Source of the DNA: Strobilurus pachycystidiatus | Taxonomy: Eukaryota > Basidiomycota > Agaricomycetes > Agaricales > Physalacriaceae | Length of the DNA: 64,000 nt | Assembly (NCBI GenBank): GCA_019915135.1 | Contig: JAHLMK010000018.1 | Coordinates: 930,001-994,000, forward strand | Direction: 5' to 3' | In this document: in pieces, positions 44,360-55,820 of the stretch | Numbering within the stretch: the first letter of the stretch is position 1 | Layout: the number at the start of each line of letters is the position of its first letter | Translations under genes and position numbers: made by a program | Notes under the pieces: generated by a model | Database searches by the model: none | Told to the model about the DNA's origin: nothing | The model's input: only the letters and a program-made list of their open reading frames with translations

Positions 44360-45760
44360 ATCTGCGCCCTGTAAATCAATCTGCTCGAAGGGCTGCAACG
44401 GCGGGCTACCGGTTACCTATGGCAGCAGCGCCAGAAGTTGAGGCCTGAGGTTTGGAGTTTTGCATCTGTCGCACGGCGGTGAACCGCTTACCAGACGAGC
44501 TTACGAAAGACTCCCCAGCCATTCAGTACTCGAGCCCTGAGAGACCCAGTATCTCACCATCTTGTCGTTCCAAACCTACATGCCTCATACCACCTCTGGG
44601 AAAAAATATCTATCGTCCGCACGGAGACCTGCCAGAGAATGTAGCGTGCTGTACCTTTTCCCATTGTCCAGTGTCACTTGTTAAGAGTCTTCCTTACCAC
44701 ATGTGCGGTCTAGAAGCAGAATGGAGAGGCGTATTAGTACCAAACGAGGCAAAGACGTTAGCTGGGAAATACCGGTTTCATCTGATCGTTCGGGATCGAT
44801 TTGCCATTTCGAGAACGAAGGCACGGGGGCGCGCCGCGTAAAGTGCTGTGAAAACGAGTACAAAGTGTTCACGCGTAGCGTGAATAACATCCGGCGGGCT
44901 TCTCTGGCTTGTTCCGTTCATTATGGGACGGAAGCGAGAGGCATCAGTTGACCAGACTCGAGGTGTGAAGCTGATGGCGGAGGAATGGAGCTACGAAAGA
45001 AGAGAGCGAAAGGAGCAGAGGATGCATTTGGCGCAGCGTAACGACTGTCATGATTGCCCTTGAGATGTCGCCTGCGTGTCCGCTGATCGACGCGACGTGC
45101 AGGTGTGCGTGCTAAGGGCCGAGGAAGCCAGCTATTGAAACGAGGCGACAGTGGTGGCGCAATGTCGCGCAAGACCAGCTTGTCGTAAGTGATGCCTCGA
45201 GGACGAGCCGAGAGCCGAGCAGTTCGCAAGGTTGGGGAAGGCAGTTCGCGTCCAGAGTAAAATGGGACGCGTTATAATTAGGGAAGACGGCGTTTATGCG
45301 AAGATAGCCGATCTGATCAGGCCATGGGAATCTAGTGTTTTGACAGCGTCCTCGATAACGCAGTGAGGCAAATCTGGCGTTGCAGTAGAAACTAGCGATG
45401 GTACATGGCGTCCCGCGCCGCGTCGGGCGCGTCGGGCGTCGGGAGACACAGTGTAGAGATTGTCATCAATTCCCACGGCGTTTTTGTGGGGAAATTGGGA
45501 GCCGGAGGAACATGCGCCGGTTGCAGGAAAAATGGACAAACGCAAGTTGAATATGTACGCAGACGATGGGCAGGCGCGAAAGGCAGTGCAATGGCAGGTG
45601 CAGCGCTGCTTTGGCCTGGGATCGCGATTGGGCTGAACCGTCGGCTTGCTTGGCTGGGAAATGGCATGTCTTATTGGCTGGCCGGTGGGAAAAGGGTGGA
45701 TATAGGGGGAAACACTATTCCCTTTCGCGATGAGTTCGGACTAGACGTCTGTCCTGCTCG
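44360..45760. other. intergenic region upstream of the Zn2Cys6 gene
   Basis: About 1.4 kb with only short frames. The final 100 bases are G-rich. No gene or RNA is supported. Confidence 0.4.
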
Positions 45761-48700
45761 ATGGCGTCAAGAACCGCGCACGAGCGCCCCGGGCAGCACT
45801 CCTCCATGATTGGCACCACCACCACCTACTACGACGCAGACGCTGCCCAGCAGCCGTCCGCCGGGCCCACCTACCAGCAGTGGACCGAGGCATATCACCA
45901 GCAGCACCCTCAGCAGGCCCTCTACACTCAGCACGAGTCCTACCAGGCCCAACAGCAGTATCCCGGCTACTCCTACTACGACTACCCCGACCAGCGACAG
46001 CCGTACGACCAGCAGCAGCAGCAACCGCAACAACAGCAGCAGCAGCAGCAGCAGTCGCACCAGCCACAGCGCTCGCCGCCTGTGCCGTCGACAGTCTATG
46101 CCAGCAACGGCCCGCCTCCGTCTGCCCAGCTGCCTGCGAATGGATCCAAGAAGTCTCCGCAGAACAAGCGCAAACGGCCCCAGGTCCGCGACAGCGATTC
46201 AGAGAGCGATGATGATGGCGGCATCATGATTGGCGGTATCGGCGGTGGAAAATCCGGTCGCCTGTGCGTTGATCTGCGCTGCCCAGCTTGACCATGACTT
46301 CTGACGGGTCCTAGCAGTCCCGGGGCATGCACCCACTGCAAAAAACTAAAAATGAAATGCGATTTCCCGCCCAACGACAATACGTGCAAGCGCTGCAAAG
46401 GCGGCGGCCATGTATGCATCGTCGAGGGGCGCAAGCCGCGCACTGCACCAAAGTACGCTCCTCCTTGGCTGGTCTACTTTGTGCTCACTCTCGCAGTAAA
46501 CGCGAATATCTACTTGCTCAGATTCGCCAGAAGGACGCCATCATCGAAAGCCTTCTCAAGCAGCTTCACAACCCCTACCTGGCTACACCGTTATCTATCG
46601 CCTCGTACCGCATGGCCACGTCTGCCGGCGACACGAACAATCGCAGTGTCATCCAATGGCTCGACAAGCTACAGGCGAGCGTCCAGGCCCAACAGCCTAC
46701 ATTCACCCAGGTACGGGACGGCGCCCAGGATTCGGACGAGGACGACATCCCGCGGGACCATGCATCAGACGACTCTGCTGATGAATCTGGCGATCCACAG
46801 TCCGCACTCCCAGATTCCCAGTTCCCCCTCGGCTTGATTGCCAACCTCAGTCTGACGACCCATGCCAACGGGAAGAAGACCAGGAAGAACAAGGCCGTCA
46901 AGCCCGCTGACGAAGAAGGCGAAGCCGACGACGATAACGTTGGCGTCGCAAATGAGACGTACTTCATGCCGGGTCAGCCAATCATCATTACTCATCTATA
47001 CATTGCACTTATTATACCCTTTTTGCAGGTCCGGCCACGAATCTCGATAAACGGGCGCTGTTGATTGAACAACACAGTCCACCAGAAATCCTCGTGCACG
47101 GTCTCGTAGCCCCATCCGACGTCGATGATCTCTTCAAAGTCTTCTATGAACGCGTCAACCCGTTTATCTCCATTCTCGATCCCGCCATACACACTCCCCA
47201 AACGACATTCACGCGTTGCCCCTTCCTCTTCACCGTGATATGTGCCATCAGCTCGCGATATCATCCCCCGAAATCTTCGATCTACCCGATCGCGATGCAC
47301 TTTGCCAAGCACAGCGCGGCGAATGCCCTCATTGACGGCTGGAAGAGCGTCGAGTTGTGCCAGGCATACATTCTCATGTCTACCTGGGCTGTCCCTGCTC
47401 GCCGGTGGGAAGAAGATCGTTCATGGCTGTATACCGGCTTGGCCATCCGTATTGCGACGGATCTGAACCTCCACCAGGCGCCGACGACCAAGCCGAAGAC
47501 GCCTGAGCAGGAGCGGGAGCAGCTGAATCGTCACAGGGTATGGCAGATATGCTTCAACCTGGATCGCAGCACCGCTACTCAGTTTGGCAAGCCGACGACG
47601 ATCCGGGAAGACATTGTCATTCGCGAGTGCGCCGAGTGGTACCACAAGAGCAAGTACAACTTGCAGTACGACGTGCATATGTGTGCGTATACCATGCTGC
47701 TCAGGATCGTCGCGCGATTCCACGACGCGGTCTTCACTCTGGCTGGAAGCAAGGGCAATGGGGCGATGAATATGAAGAAGATTGATTTCCGCGCTTTGAC
47801 TTTGCCGTATGACAAGGAGCTGGGCGACTTCAAGGAAGAGTGGGAGAGGCGTTTCAACGATGTGGGTGGAGATGCCGGTGGAATGATGCGCTGCAAGCTG
47901 CTGCCGTTTTTGGTGGCGTATTCGCGCCTTGTCATGTTCTCTTTTGGCTTCCAACAGGCCTACTCGAGAGGCATCCAAAAGTCGGACGATCTCTTCTTCA
48001 ACAAGGTATGCATCTCTCTTCTCTAGCCATCCATAAACTCGATGACTGACTGTCCGACAGTGTCTCGAATACGCGAAGACCGTCATTCGGTGTATGGTGG
48101 ACGGGCTCATCCCCACGGGCTTCATGCGCTTCGCTCCCGATGGCCACTTCATCTTCTCTTCCTTCGCGTCCGCCTTCCTGCTGAAGCTTCTCCGACCCGA
48201 GTTCCAGAACTTCCGCACCAAGGCAGATGACGATGAGATCTTTGACCTGATTGGGACGCTCATCCAGAAGCTGAGCTCGTCGAGCGTCTCTCTCGATGAG
48301 AGGCATACTCCGAAGCTCTATGCCAGGTTTTTGGCTGGGCTGTTGAGCAAGTACAAACGGGATGGGTGGGTGACGGTTGGTCGATTGCAGACCGTGCCAC
48401 CTCCGCACGCGTCGAGCACGATCCAACAGGTCGGGGGAAGCTCGTCGTATCAGGCGTATCCCGAGCAGGTCCAGCACTACTCCAACGGTTATCAGCCTCA
48501 GGCTCAAACTCAGACGCCTGTCTATCAATCAGACGCGAGTTATCCCAACGGGAACGCGAACGGGAACGGTGGCGGCACGACGGTGGCCTTTGGAGGCGAG
48601 ATCGAGTTGGACTGGCATTTCGACTACAATAACGGCAACGTGGCGGTGAATGGCGTGAATGGCGGCAGTCCTGGGATGAGCGGGGTGGAGGAGGTGGCGG

Positions 48701-48933
48701 CGATGCAGGCCCTGAAGAACCCTGCGTGGTGGAACAACATGATGATGCCTGGGTTCCAGTGGGAGGCGGGGTCCCCGGGGAGCGAGACGACGCAGACGAG
48801 TGGGGGGAGTGGGAGTGCGGCGGTGACACCGCCGACGACGTATCCTGTTGGGACGGGGTATACCCATGCTCATTATCAGCAGCAGCAGCAGCCGATGCAT
48901 CATATGCCGTCCATGATGCCGTCTATGCGGTAG
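45761..48933 (+). CDS. Zn(II)2Cys6 transcription factor with fungal_trans domain
   Basis: Fungal-specific nuclear regulator. The N-terminus (residues 1-150) is Gln/Pro/Tyr-rich with CAG-coded polyQ around 46010-46060 and a basic segment (NKRKRPQ). An intron with donor GTGCGT leads to the zinc cluster 'GACTHCKKLKMKCDF' and 'CKRCKGGGHVC', with spacing C-x2-C-x6-C-x8-C-x2-C-x6-C, all six ligands intact. A coiled-coil linker ('YLLAQIRQKDAIIESLLKQL') and an acidic region follow. The fungal_trans middle homology domain reads 'LFKVFYERVNPFISILDPAI', 'CPFLFTVICAISSRYH', 'AYILMSTWAVPARRWEEDRS', 'WLYTGLAIRIATDLNLHQ' and 'RHRVWQICFNLDRSTATQFG'. The last exons end in a Gly/Asn/Met-rich tail. Targets cannot be told from sequence. 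Confidence 0.92.
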
Positions 48934-50009
48934 GCGGCCCAGCTTATTTAACTGTATGCTTGATCTTGAGGGTCTCTTTTTTTTGTAAACTGTCTTGGTT
49001 TTTTCTCTACTTACTCTGACGCTATCTGTAATATGTACATCTACTGCTGTTTTGAATAGTTCAAATTTGCTATCACTGTTTGTCTTTTTTCAATCTGTGG
49101 CGGATTTTGCCAATGCTTGTGACATCGAGCTTGTACTTAGTCATGTGCAATCATGAAGGTGTGACAGACGCGCGACTTGCTTCGAGCCACCCGCATACCT
49201 TCAGCCAAGACAACTGCTGCTTGAACTTCCCTGGCACGTCCGCCTTGTGCATTCATTCTCAATCGAGAAAAGGACGCACCGTGCGCCTCTTCGGTCGGTG
49301 AGCCGGCGAGGATATATCTGTTTGATAACAGATACAGATATGCTGGTGTCGTTAACCTCAGTACCAGCTGACGCCGTCTAGGGATTATGCGGACTTTCTC
49401 ATGCTGTGGCGGCGAACGCAAATTCAGACCTGGCCTACGGAGAGAGTTGGGTAAAGTCGATGACCGGAGTGTTTCACCATCGTTGACACCATCCATGTAT
49501 TTGCCTTGTTTTGTCCTTTGAGCTTTGATACTCATCTTTCATGGGCTCCATGCTGGGCAGTCGTTTCAAGCGCCCTGGTCTCTTAAGTCTTGATGCTTTC
49601 AGGATTTCGGAGATTCAATCGCGGTCCACTGGCACCCTTCACTGGAAATCTCGGTCCGGAACACATAGAGGCTTGTAAGTAGCTGGAGTCTATTTGCTTT
49701 CTGTTAAGTATTGATTGTGGCAACTGCCAGTGGGCCATGTATTCTCTATTCACTCTTCAGACATTTGGCTCGGTGACATGTCCTCCGAGAGCTACGTAGC
49801 GCTCAACGCTGTACGTACATAACGTGAGGATTTGCTCACGAGCATTCATCTGCGCGCTAAACTCACATCCCACACTTAAAGCTCTATCTCTTGTAGAACA
49901 GGCTGACACGGGGGGAAGTAATGAGCGACAATCGAGGCCTTGAACCTCCGGATGGTGCGTGAGCAGTGGTATCCCAATCATTCCGAACGACGAGCTCAAT
50001 CCAGAGGCC
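48934..50009. other. intergenic region
   Basis: A T-rich 3' flank is followed by about 0.8 kb with no gene. An ATG at 49921 opens 'MSDNRGLEPPDG' and then stops within a few codons. It could be a lost upstream start of the DUF6535 gene. Confidence 0.4.
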
Positions 50010-53000
50010 ATGCCGGAAGAAGGATCCACTGTTGAACCGAATAAAAAAGGTGCTTCGTCGCCAGAAACCGATTTGAGCATTCATCCAAATCATGGCGCAG
50101 CTACAAACATGGGAACTGACACTTCACACCGAGTTGGCTCGTCGATTGTAGCTAGCAACAATACAGCCGTATCCAAGCCGTCATCATTCACACTCCCGAA
50201 TTCGCAGACCGGAAGGGAAGGCGCGACAGTCCTTGCCCGGGGGTCTTCCATGAATGTACGGCCGATTATAGAGGAAGATCGTCGACGGAATTCGACCGAC
50301 GCCTCCCAGCCCTCCGCAAGAGGTTCCGAGAAGCCTGACATATCCAGACATGTCCCCGTCAGTGCTCGAGCCGGTCTGCCACAACATTCTGGCCAGAAAC
50401 CAGGACACAAATCAGATGTTTCTAATACTTCGTTGAAAAACTACTATGACTTCAGCGATTCGAAGGCATCAGGATACAAGCTCACACGCGGTATGTCGCT
50501 CTCATTGGTGTTATACCTCTCTTATCATGTTTGATCTCTGCAGACGGCTATGAGCGTGTCGTTGGAGCAGGAGTTCGAGACGAAGATCCAGTCTGGGCGA
50601 AATACGTGAAAGAGGCTGCGCCTGCCGACGAGGAAATGGTCAAGCGCAACACCAAGAACCTCGACACATTGCTCGTTTTTGTACGTGTTGCCTCCAAAGC
50701 TGACTACAAGTTCGTTATTTTCAACATGTTGTCATATAGTCTGGTTTGTTTTCGGCGGTGTTGACGGCATTTCTCATCGAGGTCTATCCTCTGCTGCAAC
50801 CGGACCCGAATGACACAACTGATGCCCTTCTATTGGACATCTCACGTGGGATTCGCGCAATCCAGTCTGGTGGCGACCTTCCCGCAGAAACTACACTCCC
50901 CCCTTTCCATCCATCGTCGCTCATGATCTGGGTCAACTGTGCATGGTTTGCCTCACTGGTTTGTACTCTCGGTGCGGCACTCCTTGCACTCCTTCTCAAA
51001 GAGGTTTTGGACAACTTCGCCTATAACATGCGGGGTGGAACCTCTTCGCAGCGGACCCTCCGTCGCCAGCATAGACGCAATATACTGCATAAATGGCACA
51101 TCCTACGCGCTATCGAGGTTCTTTCGCTGCTATTGCACCTCGCTCTGATGCTTTTCGCTATGGGCTTGATTACGTTCCTGTGGACAGTCCACTGGAAGGT
51201 TGCTACCGTAGCATGCGCCTTTATAGTGGTGTTCATGGTGTCGTACGCTGTCACGGTCTTCTGGCCATTTTTCAGCGCAACTATGTCCCCACTTCCGAGT
51301 CGTTTTGCCTCCCATAGTAGGCAGCTCACCATTGAGCTCATCAGATGGATCCGTGACTATGTGGACTACAAGTGGAAAGTGATGTTGTTGAGGATGCCAA
51401 GAAGTCGCCAGGAGGGTATGATCACGCCCCGAGTTTATCCTGAGGAACCACGCCTATCTCTTCAGATGGAAGAGCTCGCGGTGCTAGAGGACAAAGCCAT
51501 CAGGAAGAAACGAACATCTTTGACTCTCACATCCATCATTTACTTGGCTTCAAATTCCCGGGATAAAGACATAGTCCATACCGCCCTCTCTTCCCTCGTG
51601 TCCATCACAGATAAACAGTGGGAACACGATATCGAGTCGACGCCCACTCGTGCCGTCGAACTTTCTTCGTTGATCGATGGTCAATTTCTAGTCGATCCGG
51701 ACAATTTGGAGGAACCTCGGGAGGTGCAGGTTCTCTTCGTCCCATTAATGCATAGTTGGATATCTGTCCTTGGGCAGGTTACACGCCACCGGGCGCGTCA
51801 GTATCTACGCGACCACCGGAGATCCGTCGATAACTCGCCGTCCTGGCCAGATATGATTTCAGACTCTTCGCGCCGATGGAACTGGGATGGAGATGCACGT
51901 CCTCTCGACGCATGTATCCGACTGTATTACTCCTATCTTCGATGTCCATCCGTGATGTCGATCTTCACATCTGACTTCGACAATATCTTTACCGACCACC
52001 AAGGCCTGACGTTTGAGTCCCCCACTTCGGCGGTCTTGTTTTTGGATACTATAGCCTTCGGATTGACGCAATTTCAGGAAGGAATTGTGTCGAATATCCG
52101 AGCTAGCGTCATAAACCTGACCGAGAGAATATTTCTCGATGAATATCTGGGAGATGACTCCAAGGTACAACAATCATTGTTGACTGTTCTCGCGGCACTC
52201 AAATTTTGTGAAAACGACGGGAGCGGTAGTAGCGTTGGCAGCACAGAGAATGTCGGAGCATTAGAACGTGCGAGATTCCTGTTATGCGGTGACAGTGATC
52301 CAGGACGGCCAGCGATGGTCATGATCTATGCTTTATCCGTTGTCCTAGACCAAGCCCGACACTTCATAGCCGCTAGGGATCTACTTATACACGCGCCCGA
52401 CTCGCAGTCAGCAGTGCAAAAATCCTTCGAGGAAATGAACCTTGACGACATAGATGATGCAGCAGATATGAACGGCAAAGTGCGGGGGCGTATTCTTGCC
52501 ATGCTATTAGCCATCCAGCACACGGATGGCTCTGCAACGCCGTTTGCCGAATCACAACCATGGAGTGTAGACCATCTTCGGGAGCTGACAGACCTTGCCA
52601 TGTTACACGAACCTTCCCAGGCGTTGTACATCATCCCAACCATGGCAGATGGAGCTCATGTCATATGCAGCGATGTGACCGCCTTCCGCGCCCCATCCCA
52701 TTTGGACGCAGTCATCGATATCACCTACAAAATATGCGACTACATCGACCTGAATTCGGATATACCCATCTCATCCGACTTAGCACGCCTTCTCCAGGAG
52801 GCTGGCCGCTATTGCACGTTTCATCTGCAGAAGTCTGCACCCACTCCCCGGCAGCCGTTCCCCCAGGCCAAAGCCTTCTTCTCAGAGAGCGAGTCGAAGT
52901 TGGCCAGAGCTCTCGTGAGAATTGCTCGCCTACTCTATCGTCACGCGTGTCAAACCATTGAAACGCATGTGCCCATGTCGACGGATCTAGCCCAGCTGCT

Positions 53001-53325
53001 TGTGGCAATCTGCTGCTGTTCAGAGTCTGCACGCCGGCAGTCCGAAGAGAGTGCAGAACTCACCAAGGCACTTGTCATTGTTTCGAATGGATTACGCAGA
53101 TATTCGGCAAAATGTTTGAATCCAGATCTACCTATGTCCGCTCAATTCGCCGAGTGGATCATGGCGACGTGCCTCTATTGTATCCCTTTTCTACATCCTG
53201 ACGCGTACAATGACCGACTGGAAATATCGCCCGAAGACAGGGCGACTCTAGCAAAAGGCCTTGTCGAAGCTGTGGATCGACTCGAGGATATCATCATCAA
53301 CGGCGGGCACATTGCTCGAGCATAG
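50010..53325 (+). CDS. DUF6535 multi-TM protein, about 1,067 residues
   Basis: Three exons, with introns at 50491-50543 and 50681-50739, total 1,067 residues. A disordered N-terminus precedes the DUF6535 block ('DPVWAKYVKEAAPADEEMVK', 'NTKNLDTLLVF', then 'SGLFSAVLTAFLIEVYPLLQ'). Four TM helices follow: this one, then 'LMIWVNCAWFASLVCTLGAA', 'LSLLLHLALMLFAMGLITFL' and 'VATVACAFIVVFMVSYAVTV'. The long C-terminal part (about 700 residues) is alpha-helical, in a repeated-helix style, and probably cytosolic. DUF6535 is widespread and expanded in Agaricomycetes, with unknown function. The start at 50010 is the first in-frame ATG; a few residues upstream also read coding-like, so the true start is uncertain. 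Confidence 0.85.
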
Positions 53326-53932
53326 ACTGATCAGTGAGTACAGCTGCAGGAACTGTTCCGGCTCAACGACTGACAGTTCTCTGGTGCTCAAGAACGGACC
53401 TGAAAGAACGACCTAGTACGCGGCCTGCTGTTGAGGCAGTTCGGAATTATAAATCGGTCCATTCATGATCTCATTAAGCAAGTAGTATACTGTACAACAG
53501 GTATAGATGGCAGAGAAAACGAAAATCGATGCGAACCGTACGAGAAAATAAGTCATTGGCCCACGTCTTCCTTTTGGACAAAACCAAACCTTCGAATCCA
53601 GTCCCAGGTGAGACCGTGAATACTTATGATGCGAGATGCCAAGTTGAAGCCGATCCCTTGGAGAGGGGCGCGCGTCTGTCTGTTCACTGCTTGTATCTTC
53701 ACATTACTGTAATCCGTGTTCGTCAATAGTAATGAATAGTGACTTTGTGCTGGGCGCATGTAGACCCTGCAGAGGTCCGTAAGAGTCAAGACCATCTCAT
53801 TTTGGCGTACTGGCGTCACATACGATGTTTACAAATCGTGACCGCCGCCGATGCACCTGGAATCGGATCCTGGCTCGACCATCTCCGATGGTCATTGTAA
53901 CTACACCCATGGACCCGTGTACTAGACTGATT
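53326..53932. other. convergent 3' region
   Basis: Lies between the DUF6535 and THG1 stops. No gene is supported. Confidence 0.35.
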
Positions 53933-54878
53933 CAGTCCTCCAGGAGCCTTTTATCCGCCCAGAAGTCGTCCTGTATGATATCGCAATGCATGATATCAAT
54001 CTTTGTCCGTGATTTCGACTTTGTCTTCTTCTTCATCGGCTCCTTCGACTCTATGTCTTCGTCTGAATGAATCTGGAATCCGTCGGTGCAAAGACCTAGG
54101 TTCATTCAATGAAACATACCTCTGTGCGTACAAGGACACTCCCTTTCCGGAGTCTCGGATCGATTTCGTTGTAATTCACCGAGAACCGCGAGAAGAGTAT
54201 CTCGTGCTTGTCTTTGGAAAACGTTCCCTTCAATGTAGCGTGTGCTTGAGTCGTAGTTTCCCCGCCCTGCTGTACCAAAGCCCAGAAGGTAGTGTTATAA
54301 AGGTTGTTGATGTGCGCTATACTTCGACGGATCAAGGGGGTTACCATACAGAAGAATCGGGAGTCAGGACATACTGTCGGCCTGTCTCCAAGAGAAATAG
54401 TCCTTGATTTCGCGCTCGCCTGGATAGAGGATGATACGCCCATCAAAAGATGGCGGGTACCGTAGCGGCGTAGCTGGAAAGTATTTCGGCCAATACAGCA
54501 CGTAGCAAGACGTGAAATATGAGGTGAGAGTTGAGACTATCTTGGATTGTCGGCGGTTGTATAGCGAAGTGGATTTGCGTAGTAGGAAGCTATATTCATC
54601 GGATTCGCCGAACCCCAGCACAATGTCTGGATACTCCTGCATGAGGCTCTGGGCAGCGTGGTCCATCAGTTCGAGAGCGGCAACATCATTAGGCTTGATG
54701 AACTCGTGTTCGTTGGAAAAGCTAAGAGCCCTTTGCATGAAGTCGTGATCAGTTTGTGGCGAGATTTATCGTACCGATGGAAGCCATGCCCGTCCAACCT
54801 AAGTACCATGAAAGTTCCCGGCAGAAGAGGATCTGGTAGTTCGAATTTCTTGACATATTGATATCTGGTTCCGGCCAT
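53933..54878 (-). CDS. THG1: tRNA(His) guanylyltransferase
   Basis: Adds the essential G-1 to tRNA-His by 3'-5' polymerisation. The start 'MAGTRYQYVKKFELPDPLLP' leads to 'GTFMVLRLDGHGFHR' (first metal-binding Asp in RLDGHGF). After an intron come 'DFMQRALSFSNEHEFIKPND' and 'VLGFGESDEYSFLLRKST', with the second acidic site in GESDEYSF. 'FDGRIILYPGEREIKDYFSW' with 'RQADTHINNLYNTTFWAL' and 'TTQAHATLKGTFSKDKHEIL' follow. The last exon ends 'IDIMHCDIIQDDFWADKRLL'. All catalytic carboxylates are visible and the length is normal. Exon joins keep the frame. Confidence 0.94.
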
Positions 54879-55820
54879 CGTGATGGCGAAGGAAGAGAAT
54901 GGCTGTAAGGTTCGGTCCGAGGTCCGAACAGGTGAAAATCCCTCCTTCCTGACTACCACCATCCTTCTCGCCGCTGAACGCGCCTTGGAGGCGAAAAAAA
55001 GAGCGCAGCGTCTCAGCATGATGGCCGTTTGAGACAGAGATGTACGGCCCTGAGACAGGCAGCCTCTCATAAATCATTCGTTCTAATTCATCGGCCCAGC
55101 CTTTGATCAAACGACCGTCATTCTACGAGGATGGATGCAGACCATCGCCATGTCTATGCTGGCTGCTGGCCAAGCGGCACTGGGGCCTCCTGCAGCTCAG
55201 GCGGTGTGTAGCTGGTGGTTGCTGGTGGGCAAGAACGCTGCTTCGATGGTGACAGCGGCCGGCCGGCCAAGTGGCACACTTTGCTGCGTGTCGATATCTG
55301 GTGGCTTCTTCCTCCCTTCAGAGTTTCCGACCTTGTTGGCTCGCATATTCTGCATCCACCTCTTCGCGCCGTCCCACTCCTCCAGCTTGACGCGAGGTCT
55401 GCGGGCCGCAGCGCCTTCTAAGAGCATCACTTTTGTATCGCCATGCGCCTTCGGTTGCTTTGACGTGGGCGAGTGGCGAGGGTCGTCTAGGAAGAGAAAT
55501 TCGTACACTCAAAGTCCTTGCACATCGTCTCTGACCATCAGCTGCATCATTCCACTGTCACTATAACTTGTCAAGTCGCTAAACTAGTTCTCTTCACAGT
55601 CATTTCCCCTCCGGTCTCCACTTCATGCCTGCCATCATTAGGTGCAACGACGTCGCCGGACCGCACTGATACGAAATCGCTGCCAACACATCGGATCCTT
55701 TCCCTCTGCATTGCATGCTTTAGTCGTCGCCACAGAAGTTGAGTCGAGGTTCTAGAAATACTCAGTCGGGACATCCAATGAATGCATGCATTGCACTTGA
55801 CGCTTCTACGATCTCGCGTA
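54879..55820. other. region with possible unrecognised minus-strand exons
   Basis: Between THG1 and the multi-TM gene there are two coding-like minus frames: 55197-55508 ('KLEEWDGAKRWMQNMRANKV') and about 54960-55092 ('LIKGWADELERMIYERLPVS'). A CTCGTAG acceptor precedes the second in frame, but a TGA interrupts the expected start of the first and no clear donor joins them. It may be a small degraded or mis-split gene. I do not assign a product. Confidence 0.3.

Noticed and set aside
45741..46067. Ala/Val/Leu-rich minus-strand frames
   Set aside because: They are antisense translations of the polyQ-coding CAG repeats in the Zn2Cys6 gene.
55135..55566. 143-codon plus-strand frame
   Set aside because: No conserved blocks or promoter features; the opposite strand reads more coding-like, and neither is strong enough to call.
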